A stretch of 64,000 nucleotides of DNA from Russula earlei (lineage: Eukaryota > Basidiomycota > Agaricomycetes > Russulales > Russulaceae): positions 1 to 64,000 of the forward strand of contig JAGFNK010000078.1 in NCBI GenBank assembly GCA_025769875.1, given 5' to 3'. Shown one piece after another: positions 25,993 to 37,656 of the stretch. A program made the translations under genes and the position numbers. Positions within the stretch are counted from its first letter, which is position 1. Each line of letters starts with the position of its first letter. The notes below the pieces were generated by a model. That model was not told the origin of the DNA. It did no database searches and worked only from the letters and a program-made list of their open reading frames with translations.

Positions 25993-26436
25993 CAATTCTT
26001 TCCATCGTATACCTTCCTTCCTCATATAGAATAGTACAACTTTGTGGTGCCGGCATCTAAAAACTCGACTCATGCGACCAACTGAATCGACTGGCCTGGT
26101 TGATTGTGACGATCATGTGCTGAGAATAAGCGGCTATCTTCAAAGAGGTTGCCCTTGTCAATCGTCATGGCCAGGAGAGATCAGGAGTTGACGGTGAGTC
26201 AACGGTGCCACGCCGTGACCGCGCACTGCACTGGCATAAATTTGAACCCCCTTGCGTCTTTGCAATGACAACCCATACGCCGTAGCCTGCACAGAGTCTA
26301 CATTCCTCTCGTCACCATGATCTCGGATACTGTTTGCCAGTGTGGAGGCTGCTGTGCTTCGGATAGTAGTTCAGTTGCTATGAATATCATGGGACTAGCG
26401 TTGCAGGGACATGACAATGGGTTATAAGAGTGTGTC
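25993..26436. other. Convergent intergenic region
   Basis: This stretch lies between the RTA1-like stop and the stop of the minus-strand membrane protein. No gene is seen; both 3' UTRs are expected here. Confidence 0.5.
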
Positions 26437-27832
26437 CTATAATACGTGTGGGATAAATGAAGCCCAGTGTACATCATTGTAGGCTGCAAGAGGAAGCGAT
26501 CTAAGACAAAGGAAAGGGAGCACAAGCAACGCTAATCGGCCAAACATATACACGCTTATCAGTATCAGGTAATACACGCGGACATTGGAGAAATCCCAAC
26601 GAAAATCTGCAAGCATCAATAACATAAACAGGGCTGGGACAGCGATTATGGAGACCGAAGCGACACGCCAGAGGATTCGTTCTACGCTTGAGGGAAAAGC
26701 GAATGACCATCCAGCGCAGTGAATGCCGCCGAAGGCCAACGCGATCGCAGCCATAATGAACACCGTGAAAGGCCCAGGCATCTTACCAGCGGCCCACTCA
26801 TCAGGATGAAATGTGTTGACCCTCTTCAAGTCCTCATACTCCCGAGGTGGATCGCTATCAATAATATCAAAGGGCTTCACGAGCGGCCACAAGAGGACAC
26901 GGGCCCCCCACGACGCGTCGTTAAAGTTGATGTCCCTACTCAATGGTCCATGGACGATCGCGGCTGGAATGTCAGAAAACGCATATCCAAGGGCGCTCCA
27001 AAATCCATCGGATCTTGTGGCTTCGACATACCCATCGTCTATGGGTTCTTCGGTGTCTCGTTTCTTGTATACACGCACTCCACGCTGCACATTCAGAGGC
27101 TTGTCCCACCACAGAAGGTACATCACAAGATTCAATGTTGCAAAAGCGACCGTGATGAGCTCCAATTCGGTGATCGGCAGGCCTTGGACACCTCGCGCGA
27201 CGCATTGCGTCACGAACCATCCCGTTTGCAAAATGACGAGCGATTTCGAGACGATGTCTCCTTTGCTCTTGTCTTGGATCTCTGCCTTCGCGATCCGCGG
27301 AAAGTCGCCATTGCCCGTCAGAGAGTAGGATTTGAGCTGATCGGGCAACAGCACTCGGACGGGCCGATTTCCTTCGTACTCCATGAATCCTCCCATGATT
27401 GCAAAGAAGCCGTGAGCGATCGTCCATCCTTCTTCTGCGTTCAGAACTGTGAGCATCGAGGACCTCCCTCGGATTTTGGGACTCACGTCCGTGCTCTTTT
27501 GCCAGTTCGACGGCGACCTGTCGTTGTTTCAATGCCCACGCGACCATGAATTCCGGCACGAAAAGGGCGGCGAGCATGAGCCCGATCCGTCGAACCATGA
27601 TCCTTGGCCATGTCTCGTCAGGACTTGGGATGTTCGGATGGACCGATACCCAGGTGCACAAGAGTATGGTGACGGCACAGCTCCATATTATGTGCCAGAG
27701 GGATCGACATCCGTCAGGATCGTCGCAGGATGGTCCTCGGGCTTGAAAATGGTCTCGAGGCACGAGAGGTGGCGAGGTTTGGCCGACAGGGAATGCACGG
27801 GAGGCTGCCAGAATGGCAAGAATCACGATCAT
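26437..27832 (-). CDS. Uncharacterised polytopic membrane protein (about 447 aa)
   Basis: The model is complement(join(26437..27434, 27487..27832)). The 52-nt intron (GTGAGT donor) joins ...AKEHGQ to EGWTIAHGFFAIMGGFM. The N-terminus (MIVILAILAASRAFP) resembles a signal peptide. It is followed by a cysteine-bearing segment with RSLWHIIWSCAVTILLCTWV and several further helices, including NLVMYLLWWDKPLNV, FTVFIMAAIALAFGGIH and VSIIAVPALFMLLMLADF. This pattern (HGFFAIMGGF, ARGVQGLPITELEL, LWWDKPL, FGGIHCAGW) recurs in a large family of uncharacterised mushroom membrane proteins as I recall it; no function is known to me. A 21-codon upstream frame overlaps the start in an ATGA arrangement. Confidence 0.82.
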
Positions 27833-27894
27833 CTCGGCACGAAAAAGAAAAGGATTGTCGTCAGCAACGGCAGTGCTTCTCGCGTGCTGGACAT
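27829..27894 (-). promoter_or_regulatory. Upstream ORF overlapping the start of the membrane-protein gene
   Basis: An ATG at 27894 opens a 21-codon frame (MSSTREALPLLTTILFFFVP, then R) whose TGA overlaps the main ATG as ATGA. It may regulate translation by termination-reinitiation, or be the true signal peptide if a small splice has been missed. Confidence 0.4.
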
Positions 27895-28487
27895 GACGGC
27901 ATGAAAATAGGCGCTTGGCACTGATTACTCCTTTGACCTGCCCTTTTCCCTTCTGGCGGATTTCGGTCCGCCAAAGGCGAAGACATGCTAAGTGCCCTCG
28001 CAGTGCGATGCGCTACGCCTCCGGGTTCGGAAGGAAATTTCTTGGTGACCCCGGGGGCATTGCCTGAACGTCGATCCTGTGGTTACTCGATAAGTCTCAG
28101 ATCATTCGCACTAAAAGTCAAAAATTTATTTAAGTTTCAGATTACAGATAAAGACCAAAGATCGTATGCGCATATTCGCAATGCACGCGCCAGTACAGGC
28201 CAGCAAAATATGTGCATTAAACCAAATGTCTTACTGTAACAGGCCCAGGGAAGAACAAACACCTGGATTTTGCAGTGTGGGGTCATCACAGCCAGTTGAC
28301 TGGTATTCCGTAATGATCTGAATCGTATTTCGGTAATAAGAGCCAACGACGAGTCTGAATGGCGCCCAATCCAAATTGCCAGAGAGTGGACATCACAATA
28401 TATATACGAACCAGTCATTTCCATTACACATGTCCCCGGGAAACATACCTCTAGTAGTTTACAGAGCGTTCGCCTAGACATACACCT
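27895..28487. other. Intergenic (0.6 kb)
   Basis: This stretch lies between the minus-strand membrane-protein start and the NAA35 stop. It should contain the promoter of the former and the 3' UTR of the latter. No gene or RNA is seen. Confidence 0.5.
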
Positions 28488-31209
28488 CTAAACGTCGTAA
28501 ACTCCAGGAAACCATCGACAGGACAACCGTGCCCAATCAAGCTTTGCATAGTCGAAGTCGCTCACCCCGCCAATCGTGTCTGGCGCAGCGAGCGCAAGTT
28601 CCCCCGCTATGGAGGAGAGAGACCGAGCAACCTGGAGAATATAAAGCTAGCTGGCAAAGGGGAATCTGCAAGGCATACCCGTAAGCGATCCGCATGCCAA
28701 GGCCCCGCCGAGCCAACGGGCGAACCATCCAGCTCCGCCAGTCCATCGCGCGCTCGCTCAAAGTGAAGCCGCAGCGGCTCCCGCGTATGTTTCAGGGCGT
28801 CGACTGATGCGCTTGCAAATGCAGAGAGATCCGGTGCGGCTACCTGAGGACGTAGTCTGGCGTATTCGGGACGGAATGCCCCATTTGTACCGCCGGACGA
28901 AGTTGAGTGCGACACGCGGAGCTGGCTGTCGCAATGCTGGTAGTGTGAGCTGTGTCACATGTGTTGTCAATGAGGAACGGGGCTGCATGGCCAAAGATCG
29001 TACTATGGACATTCCCGTGCAAATCGACTGGAAGGCGTTCAGGTATAACCGTATGAAGATAAGCTCTTCATATGCCCGGGTATCTGCTAATCGATTAGAG
29101 GCTCAGATTGATACACCAGGGTTTGAAGACGAGCTCGCCTTTGGGCATGACTGGTTCCAGTGCATCGAGCGTAGTGAGATGCTCGTGGGCTACCTGGCCA
29201 AGTTCCCAATATACGAATGATTTCTCGTCCTCGACATACAATTCTAGTTGAAAACCAGACTGGAGCACTTCTCGAATTATAGAAAGCCTCCACAGCAGCA
29301 CGACGTCAGATATTGCGTCTACGAGCAAGCGATCTTTCTCATCCTATCACTTCACGTCTCAAAAGACAGGAACTTCATCGAATCGGATTCACTTACAATA
29401 CACTTTCCGCTCTCACCCATTGCAGAGGTCGCATCGTACAATTCCTGCCACTCCAGCAACGACCGTGCAAGGAACCTGCGACGACGAGGAGGGTTGTACC
29501 ACTGCGGATTGAATATGGCTGATTAACATCTGACAAGGAGTCTGTATCTGGTGTAAGGAAATAAGGATGCTCACATACCCTCGATAACTTGCGCTCGATA
29601 CTGAAGAGAGGTATAGTAGCAGCTCGCCCTACGGCAGCCGAGAGAGTGCTGTATTCTATGCCAACTGTCTCTAGAAAGAACCGATTAACGAGCCAACCGA
29701 GTGGGTAGACCTCAAGAACGCGTTGGTTCGATGAAAAAACGGTCTTGATCGTTTTCCGTCAATGGCAGCAGTTATAACTAACTCTCAACCTGACCTGTGC
29801 AAGAGAACGGAGAAAAGGGGGCCTCTCAGAAGGGCGCGCGAAATTCGCGCGAAGTTCTCCCGTGATCTGTAAAAATATATGGGCAAGCAGTGCTGGAGAA
29901 AGTTCTCTATCTGACCTTCCATGTTGTCAGACTTGCCACAGCTGAGATCTTGCATATATCAGCCCACCCATCAAATAGGTCTGCAAGAGCGTCCCACGCA
30001 AAGTCTTGGGGCGGGAGACGGTGAGTTCTCAATGGCATGAAGCTATTTAACTTGCGCGCTATATGAGGATCGAAGGCGAGAGTAACTGGGGAATTTGGAG
30101 AGAGCTGAGGCGATAAGTTTGATCGAACATTTTGAAGGTAGTCGCGCGCCACGTTAAGTAGGACTTGAACATGTTCACGATCTTTGGATGGACGGTGACA
30201 AAACAGGTTCAGCATGACCTATTATCACTTAGTACCATTCTGAAATGTCATCGCAAGCTACGTGCGTACAGCCCGGAGTGATATCCTATCTAGTAGCGCG
30301 CTTCGCCAAGGCGACGACTCTGGAAACGATAAGATATCCCTTGATCGAAAATATTCGCGCGCCGTACCAGGGAGAATCGCCTGGATGCAATCCTTCGCTT
30401 CCTCTAGACGGGAAAGAACGGATGCAACAGGTAGAGTTTCCAAAAGGGACACCTCAAACTTTTCGGAGTGCCAGTCTTCGGTCTACAAGATGTCAACTAT
30501 GAGCAAAGATGTATATGCGATGCCGTACATACATCATGTAGCTTTCCGCTGTTGAGTTCTCGCCATGCAAAATCGCAGCATTTTAACAATCCTGTGATCG
30601 CTGCGTTCAAGACCACTGTGACGAGCTCCAGAGGCCGAGTAGACTGTCCGGGCAGATGCTCTTGATAGGAAACAACCTCTGGATCAATATCTGCTAGGCA
30701 GTGCACATAAAGGCAGGAGTATATAGTTTGTGAGAGGGTATATCCAGCATGCCACTCCATCTTGTGGGTTATCAGACGAAAGCGTGACTCTCGGGGAAGG
30801 GTTGTTTGCGCACCTCGCAAGCGATCACCCGGTCTAGAATATAACAAACCTCTTCAGGGAGGAGAAGAGCAAGCGGATTAAATTGGGGTCTCCTTGCCTC
30901 CTCGTCGAGAATGAGACCGCTATCCATGCGAGGATCGCCGATCTGAACAGTAGCAGTATTAACAAGAGACGAAGAGCAGAACGCGTCCTCATTGCCTCGA
31001 GAGCGCTCATAGCGTCGTAGAGCGTAAAATCTTCAGTGAGGATCACGTCTCCTGGTTCCATGTCTACGTACGGATCGTTACCATGCCGGTGAGTTTGGCT
31101 CGAACAGAGTCACGGACGTACCTTGGGCCGCATCTAGAAATATATCTGACACATCGACAACATCACTGCCTTCAGGCGGCCAATAGGGTGGTGGTGCTTC
31201 TGTAGACAT
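28488..31209 (-). CDS. MAK10: NatC N-terminal acetyltransferase auxiliary subunit NAA35/MAK10
   Basis: Naa35 anchors the NatC complex (Naa30 catalytic, Naa38) to ribosomes for acetylation of N-termini such as Met-Leu and Met-Ile. Exon 1 encodes MSTEAPPPYWPPEGSDVVDV...FLDAAQ. DMEPGDVILTEDFTLYDAMS and IGDPRMDSGLI form the conserved Mak10 N-terminal block. MEWHAGYTLSQTIYSCLYVH, AFDPHIARKLNSFMP, NPPRRRRFLARSLLEWQELY, LLVDAISDVVLLWRLSIIRE and QSICTGM follow. The C-terminus ends WARLSCRWFPGVYDV with TAG at 28488. Two introns use GC donors (30943-30995 and 29087-29138); both keep the family reading frame. The exon around 29590-29720 is the weakest part of the model. The gene is head to head with REV1. 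Confidence 0.88.
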
Positions 31210-31414
31210 GCTGAACGGACGCTCGCGAGTTGAGGGGTGGCCTCGAAGGGCGTTGTGGGACCCCAGCTCCTCTTTGGGGCTGGTTGACTCACTCACACAA
31301 CCACGCATACACCGCGTCACCACTCTGATATTGCATCCGAATGGACTTTTATCTCTTGTACTTGGAAAACCCCTCTTGGTTGTATAAACTTGATATCGCC
31401 TTCACGTGGAAAGG
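31210..31414. promoter_or_regulatory. Bidirectional promoter region NAA35/REV1 (205 bp)
   Basis: Only 205 bp separate the two start codons, so both promoters and leaders must share this interval. Co-regulation is inference. Confidence 0.6.
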
Positions 31415-34400
31415 ATGGTTTCACCTCATACACCAACGAGTAGCAACTCGTCAGCACTTTTTGGATCGGATGACTCCTCTTTTCTTGAAGCTCTTGCGGG
31501 TTCTGTCCTTCCAGGTGACTTCACCCCCAAAGCTGGCAATTCCAAAGCGGCTGTCCTATCAAAAACGTCTCCTATTCCCGTTGAGCCATCGAGCAGCCTA
31601 GAGCCACCGCCCTGTGCTCAACCTAGGTCGAATGCCCACTCTTATATCAGCAGTGGCGATGAAAAGGATACGCCGAGTATCACAACCTCGTCAAACGCGC
31701 AAACCTGTTTGAAGCATCCTCCCATCGTGCTTAGCGGAGATGATGAGCCATCCCTGCTACAGCTTGGGTCTCCCACTCCAGCTCAGTCAAGATATAAGAA
31801 GCGCGCATACTCTGTATCCAGTTGCGATGAGCATCCGGCACTACCACACTCATCACCCGAATCCCCGATCCAGATTGGTACCTCATACCTGGACTCTGAT
31901 ACCTATGAAGCTTCGCGATTCGGAGGGTTTGGCGATTACATGCGTCGAAAGCGCGCAAAGTTGCAAATACAAAACGCAGAGATGGGCGACTCCCCTGAAG
32001 TGATCACCTCGAACAGCAGGTTGTTCAACGGGCTTGCGATTCACGTAGGCCAACCTTTATCGGTCTTATTGATTGATGTGCTTAAGGGCGTTAGATTAAT
32101 GGTTGGACAGAGCCTTCTGTTCAAGAATTGCGTAAGATGATAGTCGAACATGGTGGGGTCTACCGTGCTTATATTGACAAGAAGACGCTTGTGTGAGTAG
32201 TGCAGCCCTCATCTCAGGCACGCATCCTTAGAATGATCACTGCGTATAGCACGCACATCATCACTTGTTCCCTCACTCCGGCAAAGGTCCGCGAATTCAA
32301 ACAAATGAAAGTTGTCAGACCGGAGTGGCTCGTGCAGAGCGTCAAAGCTGGCGTCCTCTTGCCGTGGCAAGATTTCATCTTCGTCGCCGGTGGTCGGGTT
32401 GAGAGCGCGCACGGACGTCTGGCGCAGATGCCCTTGACGGAATTTGCAATCGACAAGCAAAGCACTAGCACGACCCAGGGAGTTGGGCTTGAGAACCCTG
32501 AATCCCCGGACAGGTCAGACAAGTTCGCTTCCACGCCAACCTCCCTTCCATCGTCACCTCAGGCGCCATCCACTCTCTTTCTCCCATCCGTACCTCAGGT
32601 TCCCAAATATGCAGAGCATGAATCTAATCCAGCGGCGCGACGCGCAATGGCAGATCCTGCTTGGCGTGCAGCGCACACCTCCATGGCTCCCGACTTTATT
32701 GCTGGGTACTATGCCAACTCGCGATTACACCACCTCTCGACGTGGAAGGCAGAACTGCGCATTCTTGTTGCGGAGGCGCGCGAGCGTGCGGAGAGGGGGG
32801 ACGTCGATGTCATACACAGAACATCAGAGTCAGAGGCCGGGACGTGTATGAGGAATGTGGCACTTGTCATGAAGAACCCATTAAAGGGGAAGGAGAAAGC
32901 AGACAACAAGAAAGAGAAGGTGATCATGCATGTGGATTTTGACGCTTTTTTTGTGAGTGCAGGGCTGATCGGGCGCCCACACCTGCGTGGGCAACCGGCC
33001 GTTGTGTGTCATTCGCAACGCGCACAGGGTGGTGGATCGAGCACAAGCGAAATTGCAAGTGCCAGCTATGAGGCCCGCAGGTTTGGAATTAAGAACGGAA
33101 TGAGTCTACAGCAAGCGCAAAAGCTCTGCCCAGATTTGGTGACAATACCGTACGAGTTTGAGACGTGCGTTCAACTCAATTTGGTGCCAGCTACTCATCC
33201 GAGGATAGTACATCAGATACAGGCAGCTGTCGTTGGAATTTTACACCGTCCTCATGTCTTGCGCGGACGACCTGCAGGCTGTATCTGTCGATGAGGCGCT
33301 CATCGACGTCACATCCACCGTAGGGCAGATGAAAGTGGAACCCACAAGCGGCGATGATGGTGCCTCAGTTGACATCGCCAAGGAACTCGCGGAGTCCATG
33401 CGTGCAAAGATCAAGGCCGTCACGGGGTGCGAAGGTACGGTGGGCATCGTTTCCGATCACAAACTCTGACGTCGTTTCAGTGAGCATTGGAATCGCGCCT
33501 AATATCATGCTTGCACGTCTCGCCACCCGGCGTGCGAAGCCAGCTGGCTCATTTCACCTGCACCAATCCTTGTTTCAAGATCTACTCCCAACTTTGGACA
33601 TCCAGGACCTGCATGGATTCGGTAGGGCCGCGCGCGAAAAGGCCCTTGACAAGTTTGGAACGAGTAACCTTGGGCAACTCGCAGGGCGTAGTAAAGCGGC
33701 GCTATGTGATGCCCTGGGTAAGTCGACCGGTGAAACATTATACAGTGCTATTCGCGGCGTGGATGAACGTAATTTGGAAAGTGACAGTCCACGCAAGTCT
33801 GTTTCTTGCGATATCAACGTAAGCATCGGATCCCTGAGTCGCTTTGATCGACAGGTGCTAAACCATACACAGTATGGCATACGATTCGAGAACGATGGCC
33901 AGGTGGAGACATTTATCCATCAGATGTCAGAAGAAGTTGCACGCCGGCTGGATGCCATCGGTGTGAAGGGCCGCTCGCTTACTCTCAAGATCATGAAGCG
34001 AGATCCTTCCGCACCAGTCGAGGCTCCGAAGGTGGTGCTAGCTGCGCAAACCGTCCGTCTACACCGCTGACACGTTTCTGCCTCGGGCATAGTTCATGGG
34101 ACATGGACAGTGCATGACGTTCAGTAAACAAACTGCACTCGCTGACTCCGATGGACACGCGACAAGTGACCCACGCGTGATCGGGAGGGTCAGCTGGCGT
34201 TTACTGCGTGCGCTCAACATCGCACCGCAGGACCTGAGGGGGATCTCGATCCAGGTCCAGAAGCTTGACACACGTACCGTGTCTGCTCCTACACCTGGCC
34301 AAGCGCGTCTATCGTTCCGACGTGAGCCGAACTCCACAGCTGAGAATACCATCATCGAACAACACCCAACAGCTCGAGCGTCTTTGAGTGAACTTGTGAC

Positions 34401-35409
34401 CGCAATTCCGGAGCAAGAAGCACCAGAGAGGGAAGTCGATCTGCCGTCCTTCTCACAAGTCGACAGGTCCGTTTTCGAAGCGCTGCCGGAGGACATTCGC
34501 CAAGAACTCGAGGCAGAATACCAGCGACGGCGTTCTGCCCCTCCCCCTAAACTAGAATCCGTGGCCGACGAGCCTCCTCCTCGCCGCTCCGCTTCGACAA
34601 TCTCGCCACGTGGGGCGAACAACCGTCTGCGCATCCTGGGCGCAGGCGCAGGCGCAAGCCGAGGCCAGCGGGGCAGACGCCAACAACGCGGCCGCGGCGC
34701 AGCGTACAGGGGTCGATTGTCCTCCGCCCCGCCCGCCCCACCTGCGCAAGGCGCGCTGCGCGTCGATCCCGGCGAGCTCGCCGAGCTCGGGATAGACGAG
34801 GAGGTCTTCGCGGCGTTGCCCGTGAGCCTGCAGCGCGAGCAGCTCGCCGCTGCGCGCTGCGCGCGGGTCCGGCCCTCGCAACAGCCCGTGAGGCCGACGA
34901 GCCCGCTCAAACCGCTGCAGCGCCTCGGCGGGCGCTGGGCGCCGCCCAAGGGCCCGCACGAGTACGTGCCGCCGCCGCCGCCACCGCGCGCGCGCTTTGC
35001 GGAGGTGGAGAAGCCCGCGCTGCGGTCTGGGGGCGCGGCCACCGCGGTGGTGGTGGCGGTGGACGGGCAGGACGTGCGGCGGGCGGTGCGGGCGTGGGTG
35101 GAACGATTCGTGGGGCATGCGCCGCGGGCGGAGGACGTTGGGCTGGTGAGGAGCTATCTCGTGCGTTGTGCGGAGACGGACGTCGGCGCCGAACGCGCGG
35201 TGGGCGTCATGCGGTGGTGGGGCGCGCTATTGAGGCGGCGGTGGGCGGTGTGGGAGCATGCGGATGAGAGGGACGAGGAGGCGGAGCCTGGGGAGGACGT
35301 CCGGGCTGAGATGGTCGGGATGGCGTGGTGGCGGGCGTATCGCGAGGTCGGGGGCGGCATGAACGAGGTGGTGCGCAAGCGGTTTGGAGGAACATTGAGA
35401 TTCAGATAG
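31415..35409 (+). CDS. REV1: DNA repair protein REV1 (Y-family deoxycytidyl transferase)
   Basis: Rev1 inserts dCMP opposite abasic sites and scaffolds translesion polymerases. The start is ATG at 31415; the upstream GTG is rejected. After a disordered N-terminus, a BRCT domain spans GLAIH/INGWTEPSVQELRKMI/VEHGGVYRAYIDKKTL to VVRPEWLVQSVKAG. The polymerase core follows: VIMHVDFDAFFVS (metal-binding), the N-digit residues, SYEARRFGIKNGMS, DDLQAVSVDEALIDVT (catalytic DE) and VSIGIAPNIMLARLATRRAKP. The little-finger region holds RSLTLKIMKRDP, then GHGQCMTFSKQ. Two ubiquitin-binding motif-like segments follow (VFEALPEDIRQELEAEYQRR and a diverged VFAALPVSLQREQL), then a C-terminal domain (VRRAVRAWVERFV...AVGVMRWWGALLRRRW) for Pol zeta/eta contacts. 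Several short introns are needed, for example around 32044-32095, 32164-32242, 33164-33215 and near 33434-33479. The last 850 bp are markedly GC-rich. Confidence 0.93.
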
Positions 35410-35490
35410 CCTTATCACTTTGTCTATGTATCCGCCATGTATACGTATCTCGTAAACTATGAAACTCGACGACGTTTGTAAAACGACGAT

Positions 35491-36615
35491 TCACGATGAG
35501 GCGGGCTTCGTGCCCGTGGCGAGGAAGAGCTGGACATCGCGTCCCTCCTTCTTGGAGGTCGTGAAGCGCTCGAAAGCGACGTTCTGGAGCCCCGCGCCCT
35601 CGAACAACGCGCGCATGTCCCGCTCCGCGAATCCGCGCGTGTGCGCGACGATGTGCTCATATTTCGCCATGATCGGCGGCTCGCCCTCGTCCTCCTCCAC
35701 GCGTGCAATGTCGGCGACGGCGAGGGTGCCGCTCGGCTTCAGGTACGCGACGAGCTCGCGCGTGACGTCTTGGACCGAGGGGATATGGTGATACGCCATG
35801 GAGCACTGGAACGCCGACCGACCGACCGGACCGACCGGACGGCAGCAGGGGTCAATCAGAGACCACAGAGCGGAGAGTGAGCGAGCGAGAGAGGGACGGA
35901 GGGGCGGTTCGCGCACCACGGCGACGTCAAAGCGCGCCTGCTGCAGCTCGGCGAGCGAGCCGACGGCGCGCATCTCGTGAGGCTCCAGACCTTGCGCGTT
36001 CGCGCGCGCGTTGTACACCTCGACCATGCGCGGGCTGATATCGACTCCTACGAGCTGCGCGACGTGCGGCGCGAGCGCGCGGGAAACTTGGCCTTTCAAA
36101 ACAAAACAAAACAAAAACATCAGCGTTCCGATATCTACGTTTAACTGGGGCACCTCACCTGAACCGCAGGCATAGTCGAGCACCGAAGTGGCGTCGTCGT
36201 CGAGGACGAGCACGCGGCGGAGCGCTCGGGAGAGGCGGTCCGCGAGGTCGGCCGCGTCGGGGTGGCGGGCGTCAAAGTCGTGGCTGAGGGCGTCGAAGAA
36301 GGCGACGTTGGCCGCCTCGAGCAGCGCGTCGCGCTGCTTCGGGGTCGGCGGCGGTTCTGGGGCTCCGGCTGCCGCTGGCGCTGGGGGCGCTGGAGGCGGC
36401 GGCGGTGGCGAAGACGGCGTGGGAGACGGGGACGGATGGGAGTGCTGGTGCTGCTGGTGGAGTTGGAGTTGGTCGCCGCGGCCGTGGACATGGACACGGT
36501 TGCGGTCTAGGGCAGGTGGTGTCTGTTGTCGTCCTGTGGTGTCGATGGGCGCCTGGAGCGGAGGGCCTGGGTTGGGCTGTGGCTGTGACTGTGGATCTGC
36601 GAGGAAGGTGGACAT
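35491..36615 (-). CDS. Class I SAM-dependent methyltransferase
   Basis: This is a Rossmann-fold methyltransferase of unknown substrate. A long low-complexity N-terminus (Gln/Pro/His-rich, about 90 residues) precedes the catalytic fold. Motif I is SVLDYACGSGQVSRALAPHV, formed by splicing across a 72-nt intron near 36095-36165. LVGVDISPRMVEVYNARAN is motif II. FDVAVV joins CSMAYHHIPSVQDVTRELV across a second intron near 35820-35925, and LKPSGTLAVADI is the post-motif strand. The ending is VQLFLATGTKPASS. The MAYHHI segment is typical of the UbiE-like Methyltransf_11 group; I cannot assign ubiquinone, arsenic or small-molecule roles. ATG at 36615 starts the frame. Confidence 0.87.
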   Translation of the reverse strand: MSTFLADPQSQPQPNPGPPLQAPIDTTGRQQTPPALDRNRVHVHGRGDQLQLHQQHQHSHPSPSPTPSSPPPPPPAPPAPAAAGAPEPPPTPKQRDALLEAANVAFFDALSHDFDARHPDAADLADRLSRALRRVLVLDDDATSVLDYACGSGEVPQLNVDIGTLMFLFCFVLKGQVSRALAPHVAQLVGVDISPRMVEVYNARANAQGLEPHEMRAVGSLAELQQARFDVAVVREPPLRPSLARSLSALWSLIDPCCRPVGPVGRSAFQCSMAYHHIPSVQDVTRELVAYLKPSGTLAVADIARVEEDEGEPPIMAKYEHIVAHTRGFAERDMRALFEGAGLQNVAFERFTTSKKEGRDVQLFLATGTKPASS

Positions 36616-37656
36616 GGGGCACCCCTTTAAATGGCACAGAGTAGAACGTTCGATCTTTTCGAGGAAGGGTGTGTTGGGCAGTTAGGGGCGTTGGAGCGCG
36701 GCGCAGCACGACGACAGAACGGTAGAATACGGTTCGACCTTTTTAAGTGGTGGCATAGGTGGAGTAGTACAGCAGTTGGAGTTTGAACCGCTCAAACTGG
36801 TCATTTTGCCAAGTTGTCTACTTTAGCCCCGAGACCAGCTTACTTAGTCCCACCCTCATCCTGTCGGCGTTTAGAGAAGACGGTGATACGAGAGTGGTCA
36901 ACGCCGATGGACTTCACACGGACCGGCTAATAGAGTTGCACACGTGTTTCAGGTCGGTCGTTCTACACAGAAGATGATGGGGGGGTTAACGATCTGCCTT
37001 TGGCCGGCGTCGAGTTCGGATCAACGATTTTGGCCACGCGGCACTCCGGGAAGGGATGTCCCCGTGGTTGGTCTGATTATTATTAAGGAAGGGCGCAATG
37101 TCCTCGGTCCATCATGACTAATTTCACCCAATCCGTGCACTTCCCGTTCGTTGTCACAGCCCGCGTTGACAAGGCGTGGCACGGCCATTCAATTTCCCCC
37201 AAACCCCCGAAACCGAGATTCCCACCCCAACGGCGAGCCAGTGAGAGGTAAAAAAAAATGTCAATTGCACGACAGAAAGAGACATAATTCTACCAAATGC
37301 TAGCAGTGTATGAGTTACATTGATATGAGTGACAATGCGACAAGACCTCGGCTCCCCGAATAAACAATAATCTGTCAGGCCCCACAGCTCAAAAAAAAAA
37401 AGAGTTAATGGTTCGATTGTGATGCAAAGTGCCAAAGCATGCAGAGGGGTCGGTGAGGTGAATGTGGTGAGCCCTTGATGCGGTGGAAGCGAACGTCAGA
37501 AAAATTATTACATACATACATACGGAGCCCGTGGGAGGAGGCAGCAAGATTGACAAGTAGAAAGAGATAGAAGCAGCGCAAAAGATATCCATTTGACAGG
37601 AATGAATGAGAGACGAAGAAGGATAACAGAGAGCACTAGAGGATAACTTGAGGCGA
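36616..37656. other. Intergenic (1 kb)
   Basis: No gene is supported. It holds the promoter of the methyltransferase and the 3' UTR of the cyclin. A short ACAT microsatellite lies at about 37510-37522, and an A-run is at 37390-37401. Confidence 0.45.

Noticed and set aside
34059..35042. 327-codon frame antisense to REV1
   Set aside because: It is the mirror of the GC-rich REV1 C-terminus and has no domain.
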